A stretch of DNA of 64,000 bases from contig NZ_CP071503.1 in the NCBI RefSeq assembly GCF_017354945.1, forward strand, positions 3,100,001 to 3,164,000. The letters are read 5' to 3'. Under the pieces are notes generated by a model. That model ran no database searches, had not been told where the DNA came from, and saw only the letters and a list, made by a program, of their open reading frames with translations. The translations under genes and the position numbers were made by a program. The stretch is from Shewanella avicenniae (lineage in GTDB: Bacteria; Pseudomonadota; Gammaproteobacteria; Enterobacterales; Shewanellaceae). Shown here one piece after another: positions 8,621 to 18,214 of the stretch. Every line of letters starts with the position of its first letter. Position 1 is the stretch's first letter.

Positions 8621-9745
8621 TTACTCACCTATTTTAAAAATCATGCGCGTATCGGCGCCAAGTTGGCGGCGGTCGCTAAGGGTTAACTGCGGAATGTCGC
8701 TCATCTGCTGATAATCCGGCAGATTAAGCAGATTGCGGCCGTGAGCACCGAGAATTTTTGGCGCTTGATACAGCACTAACTCATCGGCCAAGCCTGCCTC
8801 AATAAAGGCGCCGCACAGGGTTGCGCCTGCTTCCACCAGCACTTGGTTGTGCTGCGCGCCCAGATGGTCAAGCAACGCGGTTAAATCCACCCGGCCATTG
8901 ACGGCGGGCAACTGCAAACAGGCAACATGGGCGGGCAATTGCGCTTTAAAGTCTTCAGCATAATCTTGGCAACTCACCAATAGCACTGGCGATTCGATGC
9001 CCAGCAATTTGGCATTGAGCGGCATGCGGCAGTTGGAATCCACCACTACGCGCAAGGGTTGAATCAGTGCGTTTTCGCTCAAGCTCTCCGCTAAGCCTCC
9101 GAGTTCACTATGTCGCACATTCATCGATGGGTCATCCGCCAATACTGAGCCGATTCCGGTAATCACCGCACAGCTGATTGTGCGTAAGCGCTGAACATCA
9201 CGGCGGGCAGCGGGGCCGGTAATCCACTTGGATTCACCGTTAGAAAGTGCGGTTTTGCCATCAAGGCTGGCGGCTAATTTCACCCGCACATAAGGGCGTT
9301 GCCGCTCCATACGGCTTAAAAAGCCAGGGTTCAGCGCACGCGCTTCCGCTTCGAGTAAACCACTCGCCACCTCAATCCCCGCGTCTTGAAGCATATTCAA
9401 ACCACGGCCAGCCACTTGTGGATTGGGGTCGGTCATCGCTGCGACGACCCGCTTTAAGCCGTTATCAATCAGCGCCTTGGCACATGGTGGAGTGCGACCA
9501 TAATGGCTGCAAGGTTCAAGCGTAACGTAAGCGGTGGCACCATAGGCTTTATCACCGGCCATGCGCAGTGCATGCACTTCGGCATGCGGGCCACCGGCGC
9601 GTTGATGCCAACCTTCGCCGACAATCTCGCCGGCGTCATTGACAATCACGCAGCCCACATTAGGATTCGGCCGCGTCGTGTAACGGCCATTGGCCGCTAA
9701 TTGAATTGCGCGCGCCATCATGGCGCGATCAAGCATTGACCACAT
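8621..9745 (-). CDS. ribD: Bifunctional pyrimidine deaminase/reductase RibD
   Basis: RibD carries out the second and third steps of riboflavin synthesis. The N-terminal deaminase domain has the zinc motif HAEVHAL near residue 55 and PCSHYGRTPPC near residue 80. The C-terminal reductase domain begins near residue 150 (YVRVKLAASLDGK) and includes LVEAGATLCGAF. The ATG at 9745 starts one base after the nrdR stop, with AAGAAA just upstream. A second ATG three codons in (9736) is possible, and the longer frame into nrdR was rejected. Total 374 residues, normal for the family. Confidence 0.94.
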   Translation of the reverse strand: MWSMLDRAMMARAIQLAANGRYTTRPNPNVGCVIVNDAGEIVGEGWHQRAGGPHAEVHALRMAGDKAYGATAYVTLEPCSHYGRTPPCAKALIDNGLKRVVAAMTDPNPQVAGRGLNMLQDAGIEVASGLLEAEARALNPGFLSRMERQRPYVRVKLAASLDGKTALSNGESKWITGPAARRDVQRLRTISCAVITGIGSVLADDPSMNVRHSELGGLAESLSENALIQPLRVVVDSNCRMPLNAKLLGIESPVLLVSCQDYAEDFKAQLPAHVACLQLPAVNGRVDLTALLDHLGAQHNQVLVEAGATLCGAFIEAGLADELVLYQAPKILGAHGRNLLNLPDYQQMSDIPQLTLSDRRQLGADTRMIFKIGE

Positions 9746-9746
9746 A

Positions 9747-10199
9747 TTATTTCTTCTGCAATTTGGCGATCGCTTCACCAAATTCTGACACATCTTCAAA
9801 GGCACGATACACCGAGGCAAAACGGATGTAGGCCACTTTGTCGAGTTCGATCAGCTGATCCATCATCAGGTTGCCGATCATCTCTGAGGTCACTTCGCGC
9901 TCACCAGTGGCGCGCAATGACGATTTAATCTTGTTGATTGCTTCTTCGATACTGTCGATAGACACTGGGCGCTTTTCTGCCGCCCGCAGCATACCACCGC
10001 GCAGTTTTTCTTCATCAAACGGCTGACGCGAACCATCGCGTTTAATCACCCGTGGCATCACCAACTCGGCACCTTCAAAGGTGGTAAAGCGCTCATGGCA
10101 TTGCGTACATTCACGACGGCGGCGTACTTGATGGCCTTCGGCGACCAGACGAGAGTCGATCACTTTGGTATCGGTCGCACTGCAAAATGGGCAATACAT
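9747..10199 (-). CDS. nrdR: Transcriptional repressor NrdR
   Basis: NrdR represses ribonucleotide reductase genes by sensing ATP and dATP. The 150-residue protein has the N-terminal zinc ribbon, with CPFC at residues 3-6 and CTQC near residues 31-34, followed by an ATP-cone domain that begins [21 protein letters not shown] lies 9 bp before the ATG. It heads the rib-nusB cluster, a widely conserved arrangement. Confidence 0.96.
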   Translation of the reverse strand: MYCPFCSATDTKVIDSRLVAEGHQVRRRRECTQCHERFTTFEGAELVMPRVIKRDGSRQPFDEEKLRGGMLRAAEKRPVSIDSIEEAINKIKSSLRATGEREVTSEMIGNLMMDQLIELDKVAYIRFASVYRAFEDVSEFGEAIAKLQKK

Positions 10200-10257
10200 G
10201 AAATGTCTCCTGCGAGATTGAAGAATGGCGCTCGTTTGCAGTCCAATACAAACGAAA

Positions 10258-10281
10258 ATGGCCGCTAACTATAGCGGCCAT
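10258..10281 (-). terminator. Terminator after glyA
   Basis: Perfect 10-bp stem ATGGCCGCTA / TAGCGGCCAT with a 4-base loop. On the minus strand it runs into TTTTCGTTT, between glyA and nrdR. Confidence 0.75.
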
Positions 10282-10309
10282 GGGAGTTTATCGCATTCAC
10301 CTATAAAGG

Positions 10310-11563
10310 TTAACCATAAACAGGGAAGCGAGCGCACAGTTCCAGCACTTTTGCTTTCACGTCAGCGATAACCGCTTGGTCTTGCGCGTTGTCCAATACG
10401 TCACAGATCCAGTGAGTCAATTGCTCGCTTTCTGCTTCTTTGAAGCCACGACGAGTAATTGAAGGGGTACCGATACGAATACCTGAAGTCACAAATGGTG
10501 AACGTGGGTCGTTAGGTACTGAGTTTTTGTTAACTGTGATGTTCGCTGCACCCAGTGCCGCATCGGCTTCTTTACCGGTCAGTTCACGGCCGATCAAGTC
10601 CACCAGCATCAGGTGGTTTTCAGTGCCGCCAGATACGATTTTGTAACCGCGTTCTAAGAACACTTTGACCATCGCTTTCGCGTTCACAACGACTTGTTGT
10701 TGGTAAGCTTTGAATTCTGGTTCCAGCGCTTCTTTAAAGGCTACCGCTTTACCCGCGATAACGTGCATCAATGGGCCACCTTGGCCACCTGGGAATACCG
10801 CAGAGTTCAGTTTCTTGTACAGGTCTTCATCATCAGCCGCAGAGATGATTAAACCGCCACGTGGGCCTGCCAGAGTTTTGTGGGTAGTGGTGGTCACTAC
10901 GTGTGCATGTGGTACTGGGTTAGGATAAACACCCGCAGCCACCAAACCAGCAACGTGCGCCATATCCACGAACAGGTATGCGCCGATTTTGTCTGCAATT
11001 TCGCGCAGTTTAGCCCAGTCAACAATGCCTGAATACGCAGAGAAACCGCCGATGATCATCTTAGGTTTGTGTTCCAGCGCCAGAGATTCCAGCTCGACGT
11101 AGTCGATTTTGCCTTCGTCATCCACACCGTAAGGGATAATGTTGTACAGCTTGCCAGAGAAGTTTACTGGTGAACCGTGAGTCAAGTGACCGCCGTGAGC
11201 AAGGTTCATCCCCAGAACTGTGTCACCAGCTTGCAACAACGCCATGTAAACCGCGCTGTTTGCTTGTGAACCTGAGTGCGGTTGCACGTTAGCATATGTT
11301 GCGCCAAACAGCTCTTTAGCACGTTCAATTGCCAGCGTTTCTACTACGTCAACATACTCACAACCACCATAGTAACGTTTGCCTGGGTATCCTTCCGCGT
11401 ACTTGTTGGTTAACTGTGAACCCTGCGCTTCCATGACGCGTGGGCTAGTGTAGTTTTCAGAAGCAATCAGCTCGATATGTTCTTCCTGACGGCGAGTTTC
11501 GTCTTCAATCGCCTTCTTCAATTCAGGATCATAATCAGCAATGTTCATACTTTTCTTCAGCAT
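10310..11563 (-). CDS. glyA: Serine hydroxymethyltransferase
   Basis: GlyA is the PLP enzyme that interconverts serine and glycine while charging tetrahydrofolate with a one-carbon unit. The 417-residue protein has the folate/PLP signature around [14 protein letters not shown], with the Schiff-base Lys, plus [15 protein letters not shown] and [11 protein letters not shown]. The start at 11563 gives the standard [13 protein letters not shown]-terminus and has GGAG 8 bp upstream; a longer in-frame extension is not conserved. The 220-bp gap to the divergent gene at 11784 must hold both promoters; I saw no convincing PurR or MetR site. Confidence 0.97.
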   Translation of the reverse strand: MLKKSMNIADYDPELKKAIEDETRRQEEHIELIASENYTSPRVMEAQGSQLTNKYAEGYPGKRYYGGCEYVDVVETLAIERAKELFGATYANVQPHSGSQANSAVYMALLQAGDTVLGMNLAHGGHLTHGSPVNFSGKLYNIIPYGVDDEGKIDYVELESLALEHKPKMIIGGFSAYSGIVDWAKLREIADKIGAYLFVDMAHVAGLVAAGVYPNPVPHAHVVTTTTHKTLAGPRGGLIISAADDEDLYKKLNSAVFPGGQGGPLMHVIAGKAVAFKEALEPEFKAYQQQVVVNAKAMVKVFLERGYKIVSGGTENHLMLVDLIGRELTGKEADAALGAANITVNKNSVPNDPRSPFVTSGIRIGTPSITRRGFKEAESEQLTHWICDVLDNAQDQAVIADVKAKVLELCARFPVYG

Positions 11564-11783
11564 CGGATACTCCAGCTGGATAATATCTAGTAGGTAGGGT
11601 TGCGCGTATTCTACTCTGCTCTGCGTCACAATCCCAGCCTCGAATATGATGAAAATCCTTCGTGTTGCAGATGATACTGTTTCACCTTGCGAACAAAGCT
11701 TGATACGATTTTGCTGCTTGCATCGCGACTATCGCCGCTGGCAACATGGAGATTATTCCTGCTTTGGCTGTTAAGGTACTGCT

Positions 11784-12743
11784 GTGCAACGCCGTATTTC
11801 TCTGTCTATTTTGATCTTGCTATTGAGCATTAGCCTCGGCGGCTGCGCCCAATATGTGGCAAACCAGATTGTCCATCCTACTCGCGCCTCCAGCGAAATG
11901 GCGAACGCCGCAAGCTTTATGGACGCCATGTTGTTAACGCCCCATAACGACTGCGCCAATCCGTGTATTCATTATGTGGCGGGACAACCTTGGACAGACA
12001 CAGACCCCGCGCGCAGCTTCGAACTGACGCTTGCACTCAACGCGCAATCGAAGCCAGACAGCATTGTGCAACAACAGCGTCAGATGCAAGGCACAGTGAT
12101 TTTATTGCATGGTTACTCTGCCAATTGGACCTGGATGATGCCTTGGGGGCTATATTTTCAAAGTCGCGGATTTAACACGCTCATCCCCGACATGCCCGCC
12201 CACGGCAGCACCAGCGTCAGCGAGTTCAGTTATGGCGTGCGCGATAATCACTACCTTAAACCTTGGCTACAACAGTTGAATCCACCTAGACCTTGGATCG
12301 TCGTTGGTCATTCGATGGGCGCAATTGCTGCCAGCTATCTTGCTGCCGATATCGATGCCAACGCGTTAGTATTAATTGCGCCAACCAGCCCTTTACCAGA
12401 AGCCAGTAAAAGCGCGGCGTACGCATTTCACCCCGTTTTGAGTCAGTTGATACCGGATAGCAGTATCGATGCCGGCAGTGAACAAGCATTGAAAATCTTG
12501 CGCTTGGGCAAAGCCGATACTGATATTCGCAATATTTTGCACAACTGGCAGCGCCCCACCATTTTGTTCACTGCTGATAATGATGGCGTAATTGGCAATG
12601 ATTGGCCGGCCAAACTCACTGGACTTAAGTTTGAGCAACATCAACTGAGCGCCACTCACGCATCGATTTTGCAACCAACCTCCACGGCGCAACAGTTAAT
12701 GGATAATTGGTTAGTGCGCTTATTGCAGAAGCCCGCACATTAA
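11784..12743 (+). CDS. Exported alpha/beta-hydrolase lipoprotein
   Basis: A 319-residue alpha/beta-hydrolase-fold protein of unknown substrate. The N-terminus is a lipoprotein signal with the lipobox SLGGC at residues 19-23, so it is probably anchored in the envelope. The fold shows the oxyanion region VILLHGYSANW near residue 105, the nucleophile elbow GHSMGA near residue 174, and a C-terminal THAS that could supply the catalytic His. The start is GTG at 11784, with AAGG 7 bp upstream. Such proteins act as lysophospholipases, esterases or lipases, but nothing here settles which. It is a single gene, ended by a terminator shared with the convergent reductase. Confidence 0.8.
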   Translation: MQRRISLSILILLLSISLGGCAQYVANQIVHPTRASSEMANAASFMDAMLLTPHNDCANPCIHYVAGQPWTDTDPARSFELTLALNAQSKPDSIVQQQRQMQGTVILLHGYSANWTWMMPWGLYFQSRGFNTLIPDMPAHGSTSVSEFSYGVRDNHYLKPWLQQLNPPRPWIVVGHSMGAIAASYLAADIDANALVLIAPTSPLPEASKSAAYAFHPVLSQLIPDSSIDAGSEQALKILRLGKADTDIRNILHNWQRPTILFTADNDGVIGNDWPAKLTGLKFEQHQLSATHASILQPTSTAQQLMDNWLVRLLQKPAH

Positions 12744-12790
12744 CGCGCAGAAAGAATAGTCCTGTCGATTGAAAGCGGCCTTTAGAAGTC

Positions 12791-12819
12791 AAAAGACCAG
12801 CAAATTTGCTGGTCTTTTA
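12791..12819. terminator. Bidirectional terminator
   Basis: Stem AAAAGACCAGC / GCTGGTCTTTT with loop AAATTT, between the convergent genes ending at 12743 and 12839. Confidence 0.9.
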
Positions 12820-12838
12820 CTTACTATCAGATTCCTAA

Positions 12839-15295
12839 CTAATACAGATCGCGGTGATAACGACCTTGCTCCAGCAATTGATTCACTTGCTCCGCACCGA
12901 GCAAACTGAGCAAAGCTTGATGCACACCAACGCCAATTCCTTCGATACTCCCGCAAACGTAAATATGCGCACCGTTGGCCAGATAATCGACCAGTAATGG
13001 CTGTTGTGGTGCCAGCAACTGCTGAACATATTGGCCTTGGTCATCGGCGTTGTGGCTGCGGCTCCAAGCACAATCCAACTTGGTTAAACTACCGTTAGCT
13101 AAATATTGCGCCAGTTCATCGCGGTAGTAGGCATCACTATCAGCATAGCGCTCACCAAACAACAACCAAGTATCGCTGCCGTGTTTCACGTGTTGACGCT
13201 GTTGTAAAAAGCCCAAATACGGCGCTAATCCAGTGCCTGCGCCAATCATGATCAGCGGCAGATCTTGCTCTGGCAAACGGAACCCTTGATGCGGTTTTAG
13301 GCGCACACTGAGTTTATCGCCCAGTTTGGCATGGGCTAACAGCCCTGAAGCACGTCCGAATCGGCCATCCTCAAGGGTAACTTTACGCACCATCAGCCGC
13401 ACATGCGGTGCCGTTCCAGCACTGGCAATCGAGTAACTGCGCACCGCGAGGTCTGGCGTTTGTTGCAAGTATTGGGTCGTACTGATGGCATCCGTCCCAA
13501 ACTCTTTGGTGAGCGCCTGCACCCGCCATAACGACAAAGTTTTATCCGCCAGCTCCACCGGTTCATCCCCGGTAAATCCAAGCAGATTAAGGTACTCGCG
13601 GCTGACCGATTCGCTGACGATTGGCATCAACTCCAGCAGATCGCCTGCCTGCCATTCGCCCGTCAATTGCAGTTCGATGTCATACACTTCGCGGCCACTG
13701 TCTGGATTCAAGCAGCGATGCTCAACCACGTGCGCTTCCACAAAACCACTGTCGAGTTTATCTAAACTGAGTTGCAGTCGCTCCGCCAATGATTGATTCC
13801 ATTGGCTAATGGTATGTTCCGCACCGCGATCGACCTCAGTCAGCGGGATCAACTGCACGGCACCGAGCTCTTGTAGCCGCCGTGACAACCAGTGGCCAAA
13901 GGCACAAAACTGTTGATATTGGCTATCACCAAAGGCAAGCACAGCAACTTGCACGTTATGCAAGGCAGTATTGGCTTGCGCCAACCGTTGTTGGAATGCT
14001 AATGCGGTATCGGGCGGCTGCCCTTCACCATAAGTCGAGGCAAGCAGTAACACTTGGCGATATTCACTGAGTTCTTCGGGCTGCAATTTGCTCACACAGC
14101 GCAGATGAGTCGACAACTGCTGTTGCTCAAACCAGGCTTGCAAGCGTTTGCCATAAGCCGCGGCAGTACCACTTTGACTGGCATAAGCAATCAGGGTGTC
14201 GGCATGACCACTGACCGACTCTTTTGGTCGAGCTCGACGATTAAAGAACAACCAGATACCGGTAATCGCAAATGAGCCAAAGGCAAAACCTGCGAGTGAC
14301 CAGATTATTCGTCCCGGTAAACCGAAGAACAAACCGGTATGGAAGGCGTAGATATTGGCCAAAATGAAGTCGCCACCGGATAACTCATCGTAATGCTGCT
14401 GACTCAGCAACTTGCCCGTGGCCAAATCGAGGCTCAAGCTGGAATAGGCTTGTGGATGCGGGGCATCGGGCGCTAAGTAACGCACATTGAGTGCATCTCC
14501 CGGACGACGCGGCATATACAATCGTGCAAACTGACCATTGGGCAACTCGCTTTGTAAAGTCGCGCCAACCGCATCGAGATTGACCTCAGTACTGCTACTT
14601 TTCTGTGCCACACGCTCTTTTGGGGTTTCCAGCATGCTGCGCACACCATCGCGATACCAATCAAAGGCGAACCAAGGGCCGGTAAGCGCCATGATGAAAA
14701 TTGGAATAAAGAACCAAGTGCCCAGCAGCGCATGCCATTGCCATAACAAGTGACGGCCACTGCTGCCCTTTTTCCATACCAGCCAATCTTTCACGTTGCG
14801 CCAGTTGTCCGGTGCGCGACGAATCAGCCCAGCAATCAAAAAGATAATTGCCATCACCGCTGAGGTCCCCGTGAACAGACTGCCGATAGAATTCGGCATC
14901 AGCAACCAACGATGCAATGCCATAACATCGCCAAAGAATTCGCTGATTGCGGGACGATTACCGAGGATCTGGCCGGTATAAGGATTGAAAATACGCCATT
15001 CGCGCTGCTTACTTTCCTCATCGCGATATAACGCCTTTCCCGGCTCATCGGCTTCAGGTGCAAGATAAATACGCTCGAGCTTTTTGCCCGGCAACGTAAC
15101 CGCGGGCAACAGTGCTGCGGGGGCTAAAATGCGGGTTTGTGGGGTCACTTTTTCAGTTGGCCAAGCCGCCGTAATTTGGTCTTCGAGTGCCAATAAGCCA
15201 CCGGTGAAGCCCACAATCAACAGCACCAATGCGCTTGCTAAACCCAACCACTGGTGAAGACGAAAGCTAATGCGTTGAATCCATTTCTTAGACAT
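12839..15295 (-). CDS. PepSY-TM / flavodoxin / FNR fusion: putative membrane siderophore or ferric reductase
   Basis: An 818-residue inner-membrane flavoprotein. The N-terminal third is a PepSY-associated TM module with helices near residues 14-38, 132-155, 188-210 and 330-352, and conserved His residues in LHQW, LHRW and QWHALLG. A flavodoxin domain follows (about 368-510) with ASQSGTAAAYG, STYGEGQPPD and FGDSQYQQFC. The C-terminal FAD/NADPH module has RSYSIAS, GAGTGLAPYLGF, VCGS and a C-terminal RDLY like CysJ. Electrons would thus pass from NADPH through FAD and FMN to the membrane part. A Fur-like palindrome lies 10 bp before the start codon, which points to iron-repressed expression and a role in ferri-siderophore or ferric reduction. 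The substrate is inference. Confidence 0.85.
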   Translation of the reverse strand: MSKKWIQRISFRLHQWLGLASALVLLIVGFTGGLLALEDQITAAWPTEKVTPQTRILAPAALLPAVTLPGKKLERIYLAPEADEPGKALYRDEESKQREWRIFNPYTGQILGNRPAISEFFGDVMALHRWLLMPNSIGSLFTGTSAVMAIIFLIAGLIRRAPDNWRNVKDWLVWKKGSSGRHLLWQWHALLGTWFFIPIFIMALTGPWFAFDWYRDGVRSMLETPKERVAQKSSSTEVNLDAVGATLQSELPNGQFARLYMPRRPGDALNVRYLAPDAPHPQAYSSLSLDLATGKLLSQQHYDELSGGDFILANIYAFHTGLFFGLPGRIIWSLAGFAFGSFAITGIWLFFNRRARPKESVSGHADTLIAYASQSGTAAAYGKRLQAWFEQQQLSTHLRCVSKLQPEELSEYRQVLLLASTYGEGQPPDTALAFQQRLAQANTALHNVQVAVLAFGDSQYQQFCAFGHWLSRRLQELGAVQLIPLTEVDRGAEHTISQWNQSLAERLQLSLDKLDSGFVEAHVVEHRCLNPDSGREVYDIELQLTGEWQAGDLLELMPIVSESVSREYLNLLGFTGDEPVELADKTLSLWRVQALTKEFGTDAISTTQYLQQTPDLAVRSYSIASAGTAPHVRLMVRKVTLEDGRFGRASGLLAHAKLGDKLSVRLKPHQGFRLPEQDLPLIMIGAGTGLAPYLGFLQQRQHVKHGSDTWLLFGERYADSDAYYRDELAQYLANGSLTKLDCAWSRSHNADDQGQYVQQLLAPQQPLLVDYLANGAHIYVCGSIEGIGVGVHQALLSLLGAEQVNQLLEQGRYHRDLY

Positions 15296-15304
15296 AAATG
15301 ATTA

Positions 15305-15319
15305 TGAGAATAGTTTTCA
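15305..15319 (-). promoter_or_regulatory. Fur-box-like palindrome upstream of the PepSY reductase
   Basis: TGAGAATAGTTTTCA matches 11 of 14 arm positions of the 7-1-7 Fur consensus TGATAAT-n-ATTATCA. It is 13/15 identical to the site before the TonB receptor (38703). It sits just upstream of the start codon at 15295. Further A/T-rich GATAAT-like sequence follows at 15324-15345. Confidence 0.65.
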
Positions 15320-15468
15320 ATTGCGATAATATATAAATAATCTCGCGCCTGAGCTAGTAGCTAACCGGACAAATTTACTGAAATTTGCATTTTTGTGCGG
15401 TTGTCTCAATAGAATGCGGCTCAGGGGTTAAAATGTCTCAGTAATCTTATGCTTTTATTAAGCTTCAA

Positions 15469-15819
15469 TTAATTTAATTTACTACGAAATACGAAATACA
15501 CCGCGCCAACCAAACACAAACCCGCCCAGAGATAGTCCAGCTTTAATGGTTCTTTGAGATAAAACAGCGAGAACGGCACAAACACCATCAAGGTGATCAC
15601 TTCTTGCAAAATCTTTAACTGCCCGACACTCATCACGGTAAAGCCAATGCGATTAGCCGGCACCTGTAACAGGTACTCAAACAGGGCAATTCCCCAGCTT
15701 GCGAGCGCGGCTATCAGCCAAAATTTATTGTTCAGTTCTTTGAGATGGGCATACCAAGCAAAGGTCATAAACACATTACTGCAGAGCAGTAAGGAGACTG
15801 TAATAACGAAGGGATTCAT
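15469..15819 (-). CDS. Small DUF486 (DMT-like) membrane protein
   Basis: A 116-residue inner-membrane protein with four predicted helices (about residues 3-22, 30-48, 58-80 and 88-112). It has the features of the DUF486 family: an N-terminal SNVFMTFAWYAHL and central NRIGF and QLKILQEVITL. These proteins resemble half-size drug/metabolite transporters, but no substrate is known. The ATG at 15819 gives the usual family length; an in-frame GTG at 15864 would add 15 residues. No clear ribosome site was seen. Nothing else is visible in the 173 bp up to the reductase apart from the Fur-like site. Confidence 0.8.
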   Translation of the reverse strand: MNPFVITVSLLLCSNVFMTFAWYAHLKELNNKFWLIAALASWGIALFEYLLQVPANRIGFTVMSVGQLKILQEVITLMVFVPFSLFYLKEPLKLDYLWAGLCLVGAVYFVFRSKLN

Positions 15820-15909
15820 CGAGTGACTCAAATACCCAAGTGTGGGCAGATAGTTAGATGGCACATTTTACGCCGCGCCATCTCACCGAGTAAATCGAAC
15901 GAATGATAA

Positions 15910-17850
15910 TTACGCTTGAAAGCGCTGCACTAACTGCTGTTGCGCCCAAATTAGCTGCTCTAGCTGCTCAGTAGAATTGGCAAAAGCGCTCACCCCTTGA
16001 TAGCTTTCTTCAGTGATATCAGCAATCTGACCAATATTGGCGCCAATATGTTCGCAGCTCGTTTGCTGCTGCGCCGCCGCACTGGCAATCTGCTCGCTGT
16101 TTTGACTCACTTCCGCAATCAAACGCTGAATATCATTCATGCAGGCAGCTGTGATGGCGCTTTGCTGTAATCCTTGTGCCATGGCGCTTTGACAATGCAC
16201 CATTAACCCTACAGTAGCGTCGGCGCCTTGCTGCAACTGCTGAATAATCTGCTTGATGGTGTTGGCCGATTCTGACGTTTGCTGCGCTAAGGCGCGCACT
16301 TCACTGGCAACCACCGCAAAACCACGCCCATGTTCGCCCGCTCGCGCCGCTTCAATCGCGGCGTTTAATGACAACAGATTGGTTTGATCGGCAACCCCTT
16401 GGATGACATCAAGCACGCCGCCGATTTCTCGCGACGAGCTATCCACGGCCTTGATTGAATCACTAGCCTCCTTTAACGACTCGGCCAAGGTTTCAATGCC
16501 CTGAGTACTGATATCCACTTGCTCGCGACCATGATTCACCGCCGAACTCATGGCTAATACACTTTCTAGCGATAACGCAGCGGACTGCGCCACCTCTTCC
16601 ACCGCCTTACCGAGCTGTACCATAGCCACATTCACCTGCAAGGTTTGCTGGCGCTGCTCATCTAAGGCTTGGTGGGTTTGTTGCGACCGAGTACGCGTTT
16701 GTTCGGCCACTTCGGTGAGTTGTAGCGCACCAGCCTGAAACTGCTGCAACATCTGCCGAATATGGTTCAATAGTGCGTTGGTACTGTTCGCGAGTAAACC
16801 AAACTCGTTATGGCTTTGATAACGCACATCCTCGGTTAAGTCTCCGGCAACTGCGGCTGCTTGAACGCGCAATAAGGCTTTCAGTGGGCGTTTAATCGCT
16901 AAGTAGATGTTCATGCTAACGATCAGCGCCAACGGCAATGACACCGCTAAAATTGCCAGTGTCAGCCAAAAGCCGGTTTGCAGTGCTTGGTAGACATGTT
17001 CAGCACTATCGGTAACTGAGCTATGCGCGGCTTGATCTACAGCGCCCAAAATCGCAATCGCATAATCGATGGTGCCACCGGTCATATCGACTAACTCAGT
17101 GCGTTGTTGCTTCGCATCTAAGGCGGCCAATTTCGCCGTCGTTAATTGTCCCAGCAGTTGGCGCAAACTCGGTTGAACCTCAGTCGCCAATGCGTCAATG
17201 ACATTTCCCTTAACGTCATCCAGTTGTTGCTGAGCGCGACTCATATCAAATTGATCGACGGCACTCATAACTGCGGCCACACTTTGCTGCAGTAATGAGA
17301 TATCGGTGCCTGCGAGGGATAATTCAGTTGCAGCTTGATTCCAACCTTGGCGCAGCTCCGTCAATTCAGCCTGCGCCGCCAACAAGGTAAGCTGCTGCTC
17401 GGCTAACATTTTACCTTGGGAAAAGTAATCATCATCAAAGCTATCAAACGGTGAAATCAGCGATTGTAATTCTTGGTTATCCCCTGCGAGCTGCTTCAGC
17501 TCAGCTAACGCTTCGTTAAATAATCGCTGAGACTCAGCAAAGCTATCCAAGGTGATAATAGCCACCTGTTTATCTTCAAGGCTGGGCAAGGTTTTTAACT
17601 GCCTATCGCCATTAAGCAGCACTTTGCCGAGTTGGTTAGTTTGCAGCACCAACGGCGTGGCAACATCGGTCATTAACTGCAGCTGTTGTTTGACGCGTTC
17701 GCTGGATAATAGATTGACCCCACTGCCAAGCAGCAGTAACAGCGCCAGCAGGGAAAAGCCCAACATCACTTTCTGAGTAATGGATAACCGAATAATCAAT
17801 CGACGCAACCGTCGTTGCATAGTTGCTGGAATAAGACGCCCAATCGCCAT
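15910..17850 (-). CDS. Methyl-accepting chemotaxis protein
   Basis: A 646-residue transmembrane chemoreceptor. TM1 is about residues 28-50. A roughly 240-residue helical periplasmic region without a recognised ligand domain follows, probably a four-helix-bundle type, with long runs of Gln, Leu and Ala. TM2 is about 293-316, then a HAMP domain. The cytoplasmic signalling domain has the conserved hairpin tip [20 protein letters not shown]. No C-terminal CheR/CheB-binding pentapeptide is present. AAGGG lies 9 bp before the ATG. It is transcribed divergently from macA and has no chemotaxis genes nearby, so it is an orphan receptor of unknown stimulus. Confidence 0.92.
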   Translation of the reverse strand: MAIGRLIPATMQRRLRRLIIRLSITQKVMLGFSLLALLLLLGSGVNLLSSERVKQQLQLMTDVATPLVLQTNQLGKVLLNGDRQLKTLPSLEDKQVAIITLDSFAESQRLFNEALAELKQLAGDNQELQSLISPFDSFDDDYFSQGKMLAEQQLTLLAAQAELTELRQGWNQAATELSLAGTDISLLQQSVAAVMSAVDQFDMSRAQQQLDDVKGNVIDALATEVQPSLRQLLGQLTTAKLAALDAKQQRTELVDMTGGTIDYAIAILGAVDQAAHSSVTDSAEHVYQALQTGFWLTLAILAVSLPLALIVSMNIYLAIKRPLKALLRVQAAAVAGDLTEDVRYQSHNEFGLLANSTNALLNHIRQMLQQFQAGALQLTEVAEQTRTRSQQTHQALDEQRQQTLQVNVAMVQLGKAVEEVAQSAALSLESVLAMSSAVNHGREQVDISTQGIETLAESLKEASDSIKAVDSSSREIGGVLDVIQGVADQTNLLSLNAAIEAARAGEHGRGFAVVASEVRALAQQTSESANTIKQIIQQLQQGADATVGLMVHCQSAMAQGLQQSAITAACMNDIQRLIAEVSQNSEQIASAAAQQQTSCEHIGANIGQIADITEESYQGVSAFANSTEQLEQLIWAQQQLVQRFQA

Positions 17851-18072
17851 GTCGTTTACCCTTTATAAGTAGGAAACACGGCGTGACGGCGAGGGAAACC
17901 AGCGTCGGCCGTGGCACGAGTTAGCGCAAGTTTAAGACGGAGTAATGACAGTCAGATGACAACTGGAGCGAAAGCGCTTGTGAGCCATTTAACTGTTGAA
18001 AATTGTGTCAAAAGGTAAACAAATTTTAAGCAGTTATTTCTATCCACATGATTTATAGCCGATTTATACGTT

Positions 18073-18095
18073 GATTTAGGAATCTTTACTAAATC
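18073..18095. promoter_or_regulatory. Inverted repeat in the MCP/macA divergent region
   Basis: GATTTAG at 18073-18079 and CTAAATC at 18089-18095 form a perfect 7-9-7 palindrome. A second pair, CACTTTCG (18100-18107) and CGAAAGTG (18141-18148), flanks the probable macA promoter zone, which contains TATACT at 18133. These are candidate operators within the otherwise empty 364-bp gap 17851-18214. Confidence 0.35.
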
Positions 18096-18214
18096 CTTAC
18101 ACTTTCGCGCTCGGCGTTGACAGCAAAGTCGATATACTGCCGAAAGTGAATTTTTCAATCATTTGGAACCAGTCCGCAGTCGCGCCTACTGGACGTTCAG
18201 GGAATTCTGCAAAC

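Noticed and set aside
18117..18138. TTGACA plus TATACT as the macA promoter
   Set aside because: The spacer is 10 bp, too short for sigma-70, although TATACT alone could still be the -10 with a poor -35.
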